A DNA stretch of 6,332 bases. Source: Candidatus Vogelbacteria bacterium (lineage in GTDB: Bacteria; Patescibacteria; Paceibacteria; UBA9973; UBA12445). Made by a program: the position numbers and the translations under genes. Numbering within the stretch: the stretch's first letter is position 1; every line of letters starts with the position of its first letter. The notes beneath the pieces are model-generated. The model saw only the letters and a list, made by a program, of their open reading frames with translations. It made no database searches and was not told the DNA's origin. The DNA lies in contig JACQCW010000040.1 of assembly GCA_016201425.1 (NCBI GenBank), positions 1-6,332 of the forward strand, read 5' to 3'. Positions 1-5,645 of this stretch are shown here, one piece after another.

Positions 1-71
1 AAAGTACAATAAAAAGGTCGACGCAGTAATAATAAAATTTAAAAAATTAATTTATAAAAATACATATTACT

Positions 72-671
72 ATGTTTAAAAAAATAGTTATTTCATCTTT
101 AATCGTTTCTTCATTGGCAATCGGTTTTATTGCTTTTGCCAATACAGACACCACAACACCCACAACAACTAATACTCCTACAGTTGCAACTGTGCCTTCT
201 ATACCTGCTCAACCAATGGTGTTACAAATAGAACCAAAGGGAAATGCTTTATTAAGAGGCACTATTGATTCTATTGCCAGTAGCTCTTTGGTCGGCAAAA
301 GCTGGGGAGGTAATTGGACTGTTAACTTCTCTTCCTCCACAAAATTAATGCCTAATGATATCGCTCAATTTAAAGCAGGTGATTTTATAGGAGTTCAAGG
401 AATCGTAAATCAAGCTTCTCCATGGACTATTGATGCAACAATTATACGCAATAAAGTGCCCGGACCTAAGAATTCACAAGATAACCAAGAAGATCGTGGA
501 CAAAATAAACCTAAAGAAAATGAAAATTCTCAAGGAGACCGAGGACAAAAAGGACCACGAGGTCCAATGGGACAAAATCAAGGAGTGCAACAGCAAATCC
601 AATTTATTCTTGAGCAAATAAAAAAGATTCAAGCTCAGATTAATGCGCAACAAGGGCAACCAACTCAATAA
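72..671 (+). CDS. Secreted protein with DUF5666-like domain and C-terminal Q/I-rich helix
   Basis: A 199-residue exported protein of unknown function. It has an N-terminal signal peptide: basic FKK, a hydrophobic run to about residue 23, and a likely signal peptidase I site after AFA. A Thr/Pro linker follows (about 25-50). Residues 55-127 form a beta-rich segment (GTIDSI, WTVNF, FKAGDFIGVQG, DATIIRN) resembling the DUF5666/OB-like domain common in Patescibacteria secreted proteins. Residues 130-168 are charged, low-complexity and Gly/Pro-containing, with a duplicated SQ-DRGQ-K unit and a short collagen-like GPRGPMG. The tail (about 170-195, QIQFILEQIKKIQAQI) is an amphipathic helix of a kind frequent in Parcubacteria surface proteins. 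The start is the first ATG. There is no Shine-Dalgarno, and upstream sequence is almost pure A/T, with only a TATAAA at 53-58 as a possible -10. Probably located in the cell envelope or outside the cell. The domain assignment is by resemblance only. Confidence 0.85.
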   Translation: MFKKIVISSLIVSSLAIGFIAFANTDTTTPTTTNTPTVATVPSIPAQPMVLQIEPKGNALLRGTIDSIASSSLVGKSWGGNWTVNFSSSTKLMPNDIAQFKAGDFIGVQGIVNQASPWTIDATIIRNKVPGPKNSQDNQEDRGQNKPKENENSQGDRGQKGPRGPMGQNQGVQQQIQFILEQIKKIQAQINAQQGQPTQ

Positions 672-681
672 CCTTGTTTTA

Positions 682-723
682 TCTCACTAAAAAACCGGCC
701 AGTTGGCCGGTTTTTTAGTGAGA
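682..723. terminator. Symmetrical bidirectional terminator between convergent genes
   Basis: A perfect 19-bp inverted repeat (682-700 pairs with 705-723) around an AGTT loop. The GC core CCGGCC/GGCCGG is flanked by A6 and T6 runs, so either strand gives a GC stem followed by a U-tract. It lies 11 nt past the stop of the secreted-protein gene and 15 nt past the stop of the opposing methyltransferase, and can end both transcripts. Confidence 0.93.
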
Positions 724-737
724 CGAGATATTCTTAA

Positions 738-1586
738 TTACTTTGTGCCGCACACAACCCAAGCGCTCCATGGTATTACCACTCGCTCTCCTTTCATAAA
801 ATTACTGTGTAATACCTCGAGTGTTTTTTTATAAACTTCTCTACGAACAGACTCATCAACCTTTGAAAGAGCGCCAACAATTGGAGCTGCGATATCAAGC
901 ATAATGTCCCAATACTGTTGTAGCGAATCGGCGATAAACTCTCCGGTTACTTCAATTTTATTGACATCTCGCAAACCAGCTTCGGCCATTATAGTAGGCA
1001 ATGAATCCGGCTGTGAACATCTGAAAACACCTGGCGCGTTAGCGGACGAAGGAGTTGTTTTTGTAATTTCTTGAAATATTTTTGGAATTATTGTTGCCCA
1101 TTGATTTTTTATCGGTTCCGCCCATGCTCCAACAGAAATTTTACCGCCAGACTTAACGACCCTCATAAGTTCTTTAATATCAGCGGACACATCGGGAGCA
1201 AAAATGACTCCGAAACGACTGATTGCCGCGTCAAATGAGTTATCATTAAATGGAAGGGCAGATGTTGCCGCAACAACTGCGCTATAATTTGTAATGCCTT
1301 GCGCCTTGGCATTTTCTTGCGCAATGCGAACCATTTCTTCAGAAACATCGGTCCCCGCCACTGCCCCTTCTGAACCAACATACTTGGCGGCGCTCAGGCC
1401 GGGCTCTCCTGTGCCTGTCGCAGAATCAATGACACGATCTCCCTGTTTGAGAGAGGCTTTATCAATAATTGCTTTGCCAACAGGGCCCATCCAATTTTGT
1501 ATAAACAAATCCCACTTTTTCCATCCTCCGGAAAATTTATCCCACGATTGCTTTTGAGCAGAAATTACTTCCTCATTTTGCTGCAT
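738..1586 (-). CDS. Class I SAM-dependent methyltransferase (UbiE/Methyltransf_11-like)
   Basis: A 282-residue Rossmann-fold methyltransferase; the acceptor is unknown. Numbering is from the ATG at 1586. Motif I, the SAM-binding Gly loop, is VIDSATGTGEPG at 52-63. The acidic residue ending beta-2 is D80 (GTDVSEEM). The motif around LPFNDNSFDAAISRFG lies at 111-126, followed by LMRVVKSGGKISV, typical of the UbiE/COG2226-like group. The N-terminal AQKQSWDKFSGGWKKWD also fits small-molecule methyltransferases of this family. An in-frame TTG at 1640 would add 18 residues, but these are AT-rich and unlike the family, so the ATG is preferred; neither start has a Shine-Dalgarno. The gene shares its terminator with the opposing secreted-protein gene. 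Base composition is somewhat richer in GC than the flanking intergenic DNA. The family call is firm; the substrate cannot be named. Confidence 0.88.
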   Translation of the reverse strand: MQQNEEVISAQKQSWDKFSGGWKKWDLFIQNWMGPVGKAIIDKASLKQGDRVIDSATGTGEPGLSAAKYVGSEGAVAGTDVSEEMVRIAQENAKAQGITNYSAVVAATSALPFNDNSFDAAISRFGVIFAPDVSADIKELMRVVKSGGKISVGAWAEPIKNQWATIIPKIFQEITKTTPSSANAPGVFRCSQPDSLPTIMAEAGLRDVNKIEVTGEFIADSLQQYWDIMLDIAAPIVGALSKVDESVRREVYKKTLEVLHSNFMKGERVVIPWSAWVVCGTK

Positions 1587-1648
1587 ATTTTTAGTGTTAT
1601 TAATAATAAAATTTTCTATTACAAGAATCTTATAAATCAAGCAAACTT

Positions 1649-1677
1649 ATAGTATTATTTATTCCTGTTTAACTAAA
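1649..1677 (-). promoter_or_regulatory. Weak candidate promoter for the methyltransferase
   Basis: Reading leftward, TTTAGT (1677-1672), a 17-nt spacer and TACTAT (1654-1649). The boxes match the sigma70 consensus at only 3/6 and 4/6 in AT-rich DNA, so this is tentative. It would give a leader of about 55 nt to the ATG at 1586, or an almost leaderless TTG start at 1640. Confidence 0.25.
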
Positions 1678-1702
1678 TTAATTATTTTATTTCACTATAT
1701 CA

Positions 1703-1731
1703 AAAAATCACTTCCATTAAAAGTGATTTTT
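1703..1731. terminator. Terminator-like hairpin in divergent intergenic region
   Basis: An 11-bp perfect inverted repeat (1703-1713 with 1721-1731, loop CCATTAA) with an A5 run at the left edge and a T5 run at the right edge. The stem core is weak (TCACTT/AAGTGA). It lies between divergent genes, where no present-day transcript needs to end, so it may be a relic of a lost gene or a block to read-through. It belongs to the gene-free stretch 1587-1930, which otherwise holds a possible gene remnant and the operon promoter. Confidence 0.4.
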
Positions 1732-1733
1732 GA

Positions 1734-1820
1734 AAGCTCCCGTCACCAAAGCTTATTCGTACGATTGAAAATTGGAAGTATATGGAGGGATTAAAAGAGA
1801 AGGTCGGTGAAATTAAGTAG
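1734..1820 (+). pseudogene. Possible 3' remnant of a lost gene
   Basis: An open frame of 28 codons bounded upstream by TGA (1731-1733) and ended by TAG (1818-1820). It encodes KLPSPKLIRTIENW followed by KYMEGLKEKVGEIK, a protein-like amphipathic composition that contrasts with the A/T-rich DNA around it. The only start in frame is an ATG at 1782, giving 12 residues, so it cannot be a complete gene of ordinary size. It may be the C-terminal tail of a gene removed when the downstream cassette arrived. I do not recognise the family, and chance is possible. Confidence 0.22.
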
Positions 1821-1851
1821 AGCTTGTTCTTGTTAAAATAATAGATTTTAG

Positions 1852-1880
1852 TTGACTTATTATGTATTTCATAGTAATGT
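1852..1880 (+). promoter_or_regulatory. Promoter of the kinase-radical SAM operon
   Basis: A -35 box TTGACT (1852-1857, 5/6 matches), a 17-nt spacer and a weaker -10 TAATGT (1875-1880, 3/6 by strict register). Transcription would start near 1887. This leaves about 44 nt of leader before the preferred GTG start at 1931, enough to contain the Shine-Dalgarno at 1915-1923, or about 5 nt before the alternative ATG at 1892. Confidence 0.5.
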
Positions 1881-1914
1881 AATGCCCAGTTATGAACCTT
1901 GAAAAAAAGCTCAC

Positions 1915-1923
1915 AGAAGGGAG
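1915..1923 (+). promoter_or_regulatory. Ribosome binding site that decides the GTG start at 1931
   Basis: AGAAGGGAG lies 7 nt before the GTG at 1931, an optimal purine-rich Shine-Dalgarno spacing. The upstream in-frame ATG at 1892 has no such element, and thymidylate kinases normally begin only a few residues before the FITLEGP strand, as the GTG start would give. Confidence 0.7.
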
Positions 1924-1930
1924 CAATATA

Positions 1931-2545
1931 GTGTTTATCACACTCGAAGGACCTAATGGCGTAGGTAAAACAACAGTCATCAACACGGTGTCAGAAAAGC
2001 TGTTTGAACTGGGTTTTGATGTTTTCTTAACCAAAGAACCGACAAAATCCAATCTCGGAGACTTCCTGAAAAATTCAGAAGAATCTTATCAGGGCAAGTG
2101 CCTGGCGTGTATTGCCGCCGCAGACAGGTACTTTCACATCGAACAAGAAGTATTGCCAGCCCTTTCAAAAGGCAAGCTGGTCATTTCTGACAGGTATGTC
2201 GAATCATCACTGGTTCTTCAAAGGCTTGACGGTTGCACCATAGAATTCATTTGGGGTCTTCATTCACAGATTTTCATTCCCGATCTAAGTATTATTCTTG
2301 TGGCCAAGCCCTTGATTCTTAGTCAAAGGCTCGCGGCAAGGAAAAGCAAACTTAGTCGGTTCGAAAAAACCGAAACAAGGGAAAGGGAATTACGTTTCTA
2401 TCGCCAGGCTGGAAAGTTTCTATCGCAACACGATTTCAATGTTCTTGTTCTTAAAAACGAATCTGCTTCCGTCGATAAGGTCGCGGATCGGATCGTCAAA
2501 AAGATCCAAGAACTCCACCAACAACGAAATGGCGGTGACTCATGA
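1931..2545 (+). CDS. Thymidylate kinase-family P-loop nucleotide kinase
   Basis: Encodes 204 residues, the usual dTMP kinase length, when read from the GTG at 1931. The family phosphorylates dTMP to dTDP with ATP in the cytosol. Visible elements are the Walker A loop GPNGVGKTT (7-15) after strand FITLE; a phosphate/substrate loop TKEPTKSNLGDFL (34-46) matching the TREPGGTPLGE region; AAADRYFHIEQEVLPAL (62-78), matching the family's AADRAQHVEEVI helix; the DRY motif at 87-89 in ISDRYVESSLVLQ; PDLSIIL (117-123); and a basic lid-like stretch RLAARKSKLSRFEK with the family's RFE element. Oddly, Asn9 sits where canonical enzymes carry Asp or Glu in the P-loop that contacts the deoxyribose 3'-OH, and LVAKP replaces the usual LDVxP. 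The substrate may therefore not be dTMP. It overlaps the next gene by 4 nt (ATGA), so the two are translationally coupled. The ATG at 1892 would add 13 residues. Confidence 0.85.
   Translation: MFITLEGPNGVGKTTVINTVSEKLFELGFDVFLTKEPTKSNLGDFLKNSEESYQGKCLACIAAADRYFHIEQEVLPALSKGKLVISDRYVESSLVLQRLDGCTIEFIWGLHSQIFIPDLSIILVAKPLILSQRLAARKSKLSRFEKTETRERELRFYRQAGKFLSQHDFNVLVLKNESASVDKVADRIVKKIQELHQQRNGGDS
2531..2538 (+). promoter_or_regulatory. Shine-Dalgarno of the radical SAM gene, inside the kinase gene
   Basis: GGCGGTGA matches the GGAGGTGA anti-Shine-Dalgarno complement at 7 of 8 positions. It lies just before the ATG at 2542 and within the last codons of the kinase gene. It supports the overlapping ATGA start and coupled translation. 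Confidence 0.6.
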
Positions 2546-3615
2546 AGCGACAGATCATTTCGGAAACCAAAGCGGCATCTTGTTATTTCAGGACGTCGGT
2601 TGATGCTCCGAATCGCAAAGCGCTAGTGCAAATCACCGAATGGTGCAATCTGCACTGCGCACACTGCTTCGTGTCTGCCGGAAAATATGGAGATGCAATG
2701 TCCTTTTCGGACATTGAAAATCTGTTGATTCCGCGACTCATGGCTTGCAGGGTGATCAGTGTTAGTCTGACTGGTGGCGAGCCTTTCGCCCATGAAAAGA
2801 TCATCGAGATCACTTCGCTTTTGCGAAAGAACAATATGAAAGTCAGTATCTGCACCAATGCGACTTTTATCAAGGACGGGCAAATGGAAGCTCTTGCCTC
2901 TCTTGGCGAGATCCAGTGCAACGTCAGCTTAGACGGTTTTTCTCCCGAAAGCCATGGTAGGTTCAGGGGAGACAAGGATTCGTTCAATAAAACCGTCTCA
3001 ACAATTCGGGAGCTGGCAAAGCATAAACTGCTTCATGGGTTGCTTGTGACTCCTAATAATCTGGCGGAGGTTAGCGAGTATCCCAAGCTCTGTGAATTCG
3101 CCGTCGAAAATGGTGCCGCCTATGTGCTGATGAACCCCCTATCTTCCATGGGAAGGGGCGTCAAGTCAATCGGTAAACTGGCGATGCCAAACGAAGTGAT
3201 GCGCCAAATCGAGGCCTCTACTGCCGAGTTTTCAGACAGGGTTCAGTTGGTGAGAATCCGTTTTCCCAACGACAAAAAATTGCCCCTTGCTTCTTGTGAG
3301 GCTGGCAATATCGTCTACGTTTTCACCCACGGAGAACTCACGGTTTGTCCGTACTTGGTTTTCGCGACCAAAACTCCCCAAAGTCTTCACAAGGCAGAAG
3401 AGTTTATTGTCGGAAATATTTTCAAGGATGAAGATATTGCTGACAAGCTTGATGCTTACAAGTTCGGAAGCCGCTACAAGATTGGCGGTAATCCGACTTG
3501 TGAAGGATGTCAGATAAATGCCCAGTGTGGAAAGGGATGTCCTGCGGCTGTAATTGCTTCGGGAAAAAAGATTGAAGAAGTCGATACAGAAGTCTGCCCG
3601 ATGGTAGACAGCTAA
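2542..3615 (+). CDS. Radical SAM/SPASM domain enzyme
   Basis: Encodes 357 residues. The radical SAM core begins with the CX3CX2C motif C35-NLH-C39-AH-C42, which binds the [4Fe-4S] cluster that cleaves SAM. The SAM-binding LTGGEPF motif follows about 40 residues later, then the ICTNAT and VSLDG strands of the partial TIM barrel. The C-terminal SPASM domain is complete: C252-x11-G-x4-C269, then C320-x2-C323-x5-C329-x3-C333, then C352, seven cysteines predicted to hold two auxiliary [4Fe-4S] clusters. Characterised SPASM enzymes mostly modify peptides or proteins (for example PqqE, anaerobic sulfatase maturases) or small molecules. No precursor peptide is visible beside this gene, so the substrate is unknown. 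It is translationally coupled to the upstream kinase and followed by a strong terminator. GC content is visibly higher than that of the genes downstream, suggesting transfer. The family call is very firm; the function is open. Confidence 0.93.
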   Translation: MKRQIISETKAASCYFRTSVDAPNRKALVQITEWCNLHCAHCFVSAGKYGDAMSFSDIENLLIPRLMACRVISVSLTGGEPFAHEKIIEITSLLRKNNMKVSICTNATFIKDGQMEALASLGEIQCNVSLDGFSPESHGRFRGDKDSFNKTVSTIRELAKHKLLHGLLVTPNNLAEVSEYPKLCEFAVENGAAYVLMNPLSSMGRGVKSIGKLAMPNEVMRQIEASTAEFSDRVQLVRIRFPNDKKLPLASCEAGNIVYVFTHGELTVCPYLVFATKTPQSLHKAEEFIVGNIFKDEDIADKLDAYKFGSRYKIGGNPTCEGCQINAQCGKGCPAAVIASGKKIEEVDTEVCPMVDS

Positions 3616-3636
3616 GGTCAAATATCTTCAATACTT

Positions 3637-3675
3637 ATCCCTGCTGATACATTGTTATTAGTGGGGATTTTTTTT
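3637..3675 (+). terminator. Rho-independent terminator of the kinase-radical SAM operon
   Basis: The stem 3637-3649 pairs with 3656-3668 over 13 positions, three of them G-U, around the 6-nt loop CATTGT (3650-3655), and runs into a T-tract to 3675. It begins 21 nt after the radical SAM stop. It overlaps the promoter of the next gene. Confidence 0.85.
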
Positions 3676-3680
3676 ATAAT
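3652..3680 (+). promoter_or_regulatory. Promoter of the EEP-CYTH gene, nested in the terminator
   Basis: TTGTTA (3652-3657, 4/6), a 17-nt spacer and a perfect TATAAT (3675-3680). The -35 box starts in the terminator loop, and the terminator's right arm and T-tract form the spacer. The predicted start, about 7 nt past the -10, falls on or next to the ATG at 3688, implying a leaderless transcript. Confidence 0.75.
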
Positions 3681-3687
3681 AAAGTAT

Positions 3688-4797
3688 ATGAAAGACATCT
3701 CATTGTTTTGTTGGAATATCGGAAACCCATCTATCGAACGGGCAAGAAAACAAGTTAGGTGGCTTAAAAACAGATCTGAAAGTTTTTTTATTCTTACTGA
3801 AACAAAAAATAGTGCAGGTTGTTTATTTATAAAAGATTATTTTCAAAAGATAGGGTATCATGTTATTTCTCCGAACATAGAAGGCAAAGAGTACGGAACA
3901 ATGCTGATCAGCAAATATCCATTAGAGGAAAGTAAATTTTCAGATCATGTAAATTCTTTGCCATTTCGGGCAGTATCGGCTAGAATATCTTTACCTAATG
4001 GAATTTTAGAAATTATAGGTTTATATATTCCTTCGAGGGATAAAAGCACAAAAAAAATACAAAGAAAAAAGAACTTTTTAAGAAATATTGTTCAAGCTTT
4101 AAAATCTGCCCCGACTTCTGACTTTCGCGTTGTTCTAGGAGATTTTAATATTCTTGAACCTAATCACACTCCTCATTATTCTTTTTTTGAAAAATGGGAG
4201 TATGATTTTTACAAAACTTTAATAGACAATCAATTTAAAGATGCTTTTCGCGTAATTAGTCCGCATGCCGAAGAGTATAGCTGGGTAGGTCGTACCGGTG
4301 ACGGTTATCGATATGACCATTGTTTTGTTTCAGAAAATATATTATCTAAAATAGAAAATTGTTTTTACTTTCACAAGCCAAGAAATATTAGATTGAGCGA
4401 TCATTCGGAGCTTCGTGTTTCGGACCAGTATCGAGAATTGGATGTTGAAGCCGATATTTTAGCCCACTTTGGAGCAAGGCATATTTCTGTGAAGGATTTT
4501 TTAATTGAAAGGGGCTATAAACCGTTCTGCGAGATAACTACAATCCGAAGAAAATACAGGAAAGAAGGTTTTGGAATTGATTTAGATCTAATGGATTTTG
4601 GATATACATTAGCCGAAATAGAATATATGACCGATGACGAATCAAAGATTAAAGAAGTTACTCAATCTATTATTACATTCGCAGGAAAGCATAACATTAA
4701 TACTGGGGCTGTAATACGAGGTAAGGTTGCAGAGTATTTGAGAATGAAAAATCCAACACATTTTCAAGCCCTTATTGATGCGAAAATTATAAAATAA
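3688..4797 (+). CDS. EEP-family nuclease/phosphatase fused to C-terminal half of a CYTH (ThTPase-like) domain
   Basis: Encodes 369 residues. Residues 1-242 form an endonuclease/exonuclease/phosphatase domain with all landmarks: N10 (FCWNIGN), E38 (LTETK), GTMLISKYP, D152/N154 (VVLGDFNI), D210-H211 (YRYDHCFVS) and the catalytic SDH at 237-239. Such enzymes are metal-dependent phosphodiesterases acting on DNA, RNA or phosphorylated small molecules. Residues 243-369 match the second half of CYTH/thiamine-triphosphatase proteins: SDQYREL, TTIRRKY, the acidic metal-binding pairs D298/D300 and E310/E312 in IDLDLMDFGY and AEIE, and RGKVAEYL with K346. The first half of CYTH (ExExK and the LRxR strands) is absent, so the triphosphate tunnel cannot be complete in this chain. 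An upstream in-frame TTG at 3652 is rejected because it is the promoter -35 box. There is no Shine-Dalgarno; expression is probably leaderless. AT-rich throughout, unlike the preceding operon. EEP activity is plausible; the CYTH half may be structural or a deletion scar. Confidence 0.85.
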   Translation: MKDISLFCWNIGNPSIERARKQVRWLKNRSESFFILTETKNSAGCLFIKDYFQKIGYHVISPNIEGKEYGTMLISKYPLEESKFSDHVNSLPFRAVSARISLPNGILEIIGLYIPSRDKSTKKIQRKKNFLRNIVQALKSAPTSDFRVVLGDFNILEPNHTPHYSFFEKWEYDFYKTLIDNQFKDAFRVISPHAEEYSWVGRTGDGYRYDHCFVSENILSKIENCFYFHKPRNIRLSDHSELRVSDQYRELDVEADILAHFGARHISVKDFLIERGYKPFCEITTIRRKYRKEGFGIDLDLMDFGYTLAEIEYMTDDESKIKEVTQSIITFAGKHNINTGAVIRGKVAEYLRMKNPTHFQALIDAKIIK

Positions 4798-4818
4798 AAC
4801 AGATATTATAAATAAAAT

Positions 4819-4852
4819 CGTCAAAAGGGGCTAAAATGCCTTTTTGAAGACG
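4819..4852 (+). terminator. Imperfect hairpin downstream of the EEP-CYTH gene
   Basis: An outer stem CGTC/GACG (4819-4822 with 4849-4852) and an inner stem 4824-4831 with 4838-4845, with two G-U pairs, are separated by a small internal loop; the loop is TAAAAT. It lies 21 nt after the stop. There is no T-tract beyond the stem, so terminator function is tentative. Confidence 0.38.
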
Positions 4853-4876
4853 GAAAATAAACTGGTAAAAGTTGAT

Positions 4877-4905
4877 TTGATTAATATATTTTCAAAGATT
4901 ATAAT
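4877..4905 (+). promoter_or_regulatory. Near-consensus promoter of the truncated methyltransferase gene
   Basis: TTGATT (4877-4882, 4/6), a 17-nt spacer and a perfect TATAAT (4900-4905). The predicted start at about 4912 leaves 0-2 nt before the ATG at 4914, again a leaderless arrangement with no Shine-Dalgarno. Confidence 0.7.
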
Positions 4906-4913
4906 GAACAAAT

Positions 4914-5027
4914 ATGGTTAATACTGAATCAATACTAAAAACATTTGAGAAATTAATACCATCTGAATCATGGTCTTTTCGTGATGCTAAACGCTCTCAA
5001 ACAACAGCTCTTACTCATAATTACCAC
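4914..5027 (+). pseudogene. N-terminal fragment of a probable DNA methyltransferase, cut by an IS
   Basis: Thirty-eight host codons from an ATG to the left end of the IS element; the frame then reads six codons into the IS and stops at 5046-5048. The end of the fragment, SWSFRDAK then TTALTHNYH, resembles the start of site-specific DNA (N4/N6) or TRM11-type methyltransferases. There a WSFR-A element is followed by THxxHxYPAKFIPQ, a segment that would come next here but is missing. None of the catalytic motifs (FxGxG, DPPY/SPPY) survive, so the product is inactive. The promoter remains intact. The identification rests on about 18 residues and is moderate. Confidence 0.5.
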
Positions 5028-5052
5028 TGTAAAGACCCCCGTTTTTAAGACA
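5028..5052 (+). repeat. IS terminal inverted repeat, transposase-distal end
   Basis: Begins TGTAAAGACCCCCG and ends ACA. It matches the opposite end at about 14 of 25 positions, including an unbroken ACCCCCGT and the outer TG. Confidence 0.65.
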
Positions 5053-5645
5053 CTCTTTCTACAAGTTTTTGGCACCGTTTAGCGAATAATAAACGTTCTT
5101 GAACCGTATTCCTTTCCGTTGTCAGAATGAAATATATCCGGCCTTGAATGATAATTAAGCGCTGTGAATATTGCTTCTAAAACTAAGCTCGCTGAATGAT
5201 TTGTCAGAACTGACCAGCCGACAACCTCTCTGGTGAATAAATCCATGACTGTTGCCAGATAAAGGAACTTTCCTTTGAATGGTATGTAAGTGAAGTCGGA
5301 AACCCAAATATGGTTTGCATGTTCAGGATAATTGGTTTTCAATAAATTAGGAAAAAACATTTTAGCAAACCCGTTCTTCCTTGGTTTTCTGCCTCTCCTG
5401 CGGTATGCCCGCACTTCGAATAACTTCATGACGCGCTGAGCGCGCTTTTTGTTTATGCCGAGATACAACGCAATCCTTCTGTATCCGTAGCTTGGAAAAT
5501 TACTAAGCGCTTCTTCAATCTTTGTTTTCAGTTTCCAATCTTTAGCGAGCTTCTTTGACCGGTAGTAAATAGCTGATCTGGAAATTCCGAGCGCCTTGGC
5601 CGTCAGAGCTTTACTGTCCGTTGCCTTTGCAATCAATTCTTTTTT
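5045..5645 (-). pseudogene. IS3-family transposase orfB, frameshifted and missing the catalytic Glu
   Basis: The main open frame (codons from 5645 down to 5079) holds the orfB HTH_21-like start, the YGYRRI motif, and the rve core with catalytic Asp in WVSDFTYI and the second Asp in FHSDNGKEYGSRTF, 58 residues apart. It then stops at FIIR. The usual orfB continues about 90-100 residues and supplies the third catalytic residue (Glu, about 35 after the second Asp). The authentic C-terminus, FAKRCQKLVERVS-stop, is still present at 5045-5086 in another frame, so a deletion with frame change joined the two. The product cannot be an active DDE transposase. It would be expressed as an orfA-orfB fusion through the slippery run at 5639-5645. 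Confidence 0.85.

Noticed and set aside
1734..1930. RiPP precursor peptide for the radical SAM enzyme
   Set aside because: The only small frame here has just 12 codons after an ATG, no Shine-Dalgarno, and lies before the operon promoter, so it would not be co-transcribed.
2583..2987. Long minus-strand open frame (134 codons) opposite the radical SAM gene
   Set aside because: It lies wholly antisense to a gene with intact catalytic motifs, and its product shows no domain-like features. It is a by-product of the sense codon use.
1931..3615. Thymidine hypermodification pathway of the phage type (DNA-base kinase plus radical SAM)
   Set aside because: The kinase resembles thymidylate kinase rather than the phage hydroxymethyluracil DNA kinases, the radical SAM protein has a SPASM domain, and no phage genes or further pathway enzymes are present. 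It is left only as a loose analogy.
3232..3621. Minus-strand open frame (129 codons) over the SPASM region
   Set aside because: Antisense to the conserved cysteine-rich coding sequence, with no supporting signals.
3652..3687. Upstream TTG start for the EEP-CYTH gene
   Set aside because: The TTG is part of the -35 box and lies in the terminator loop; a transcript from this promoter would not contain it.
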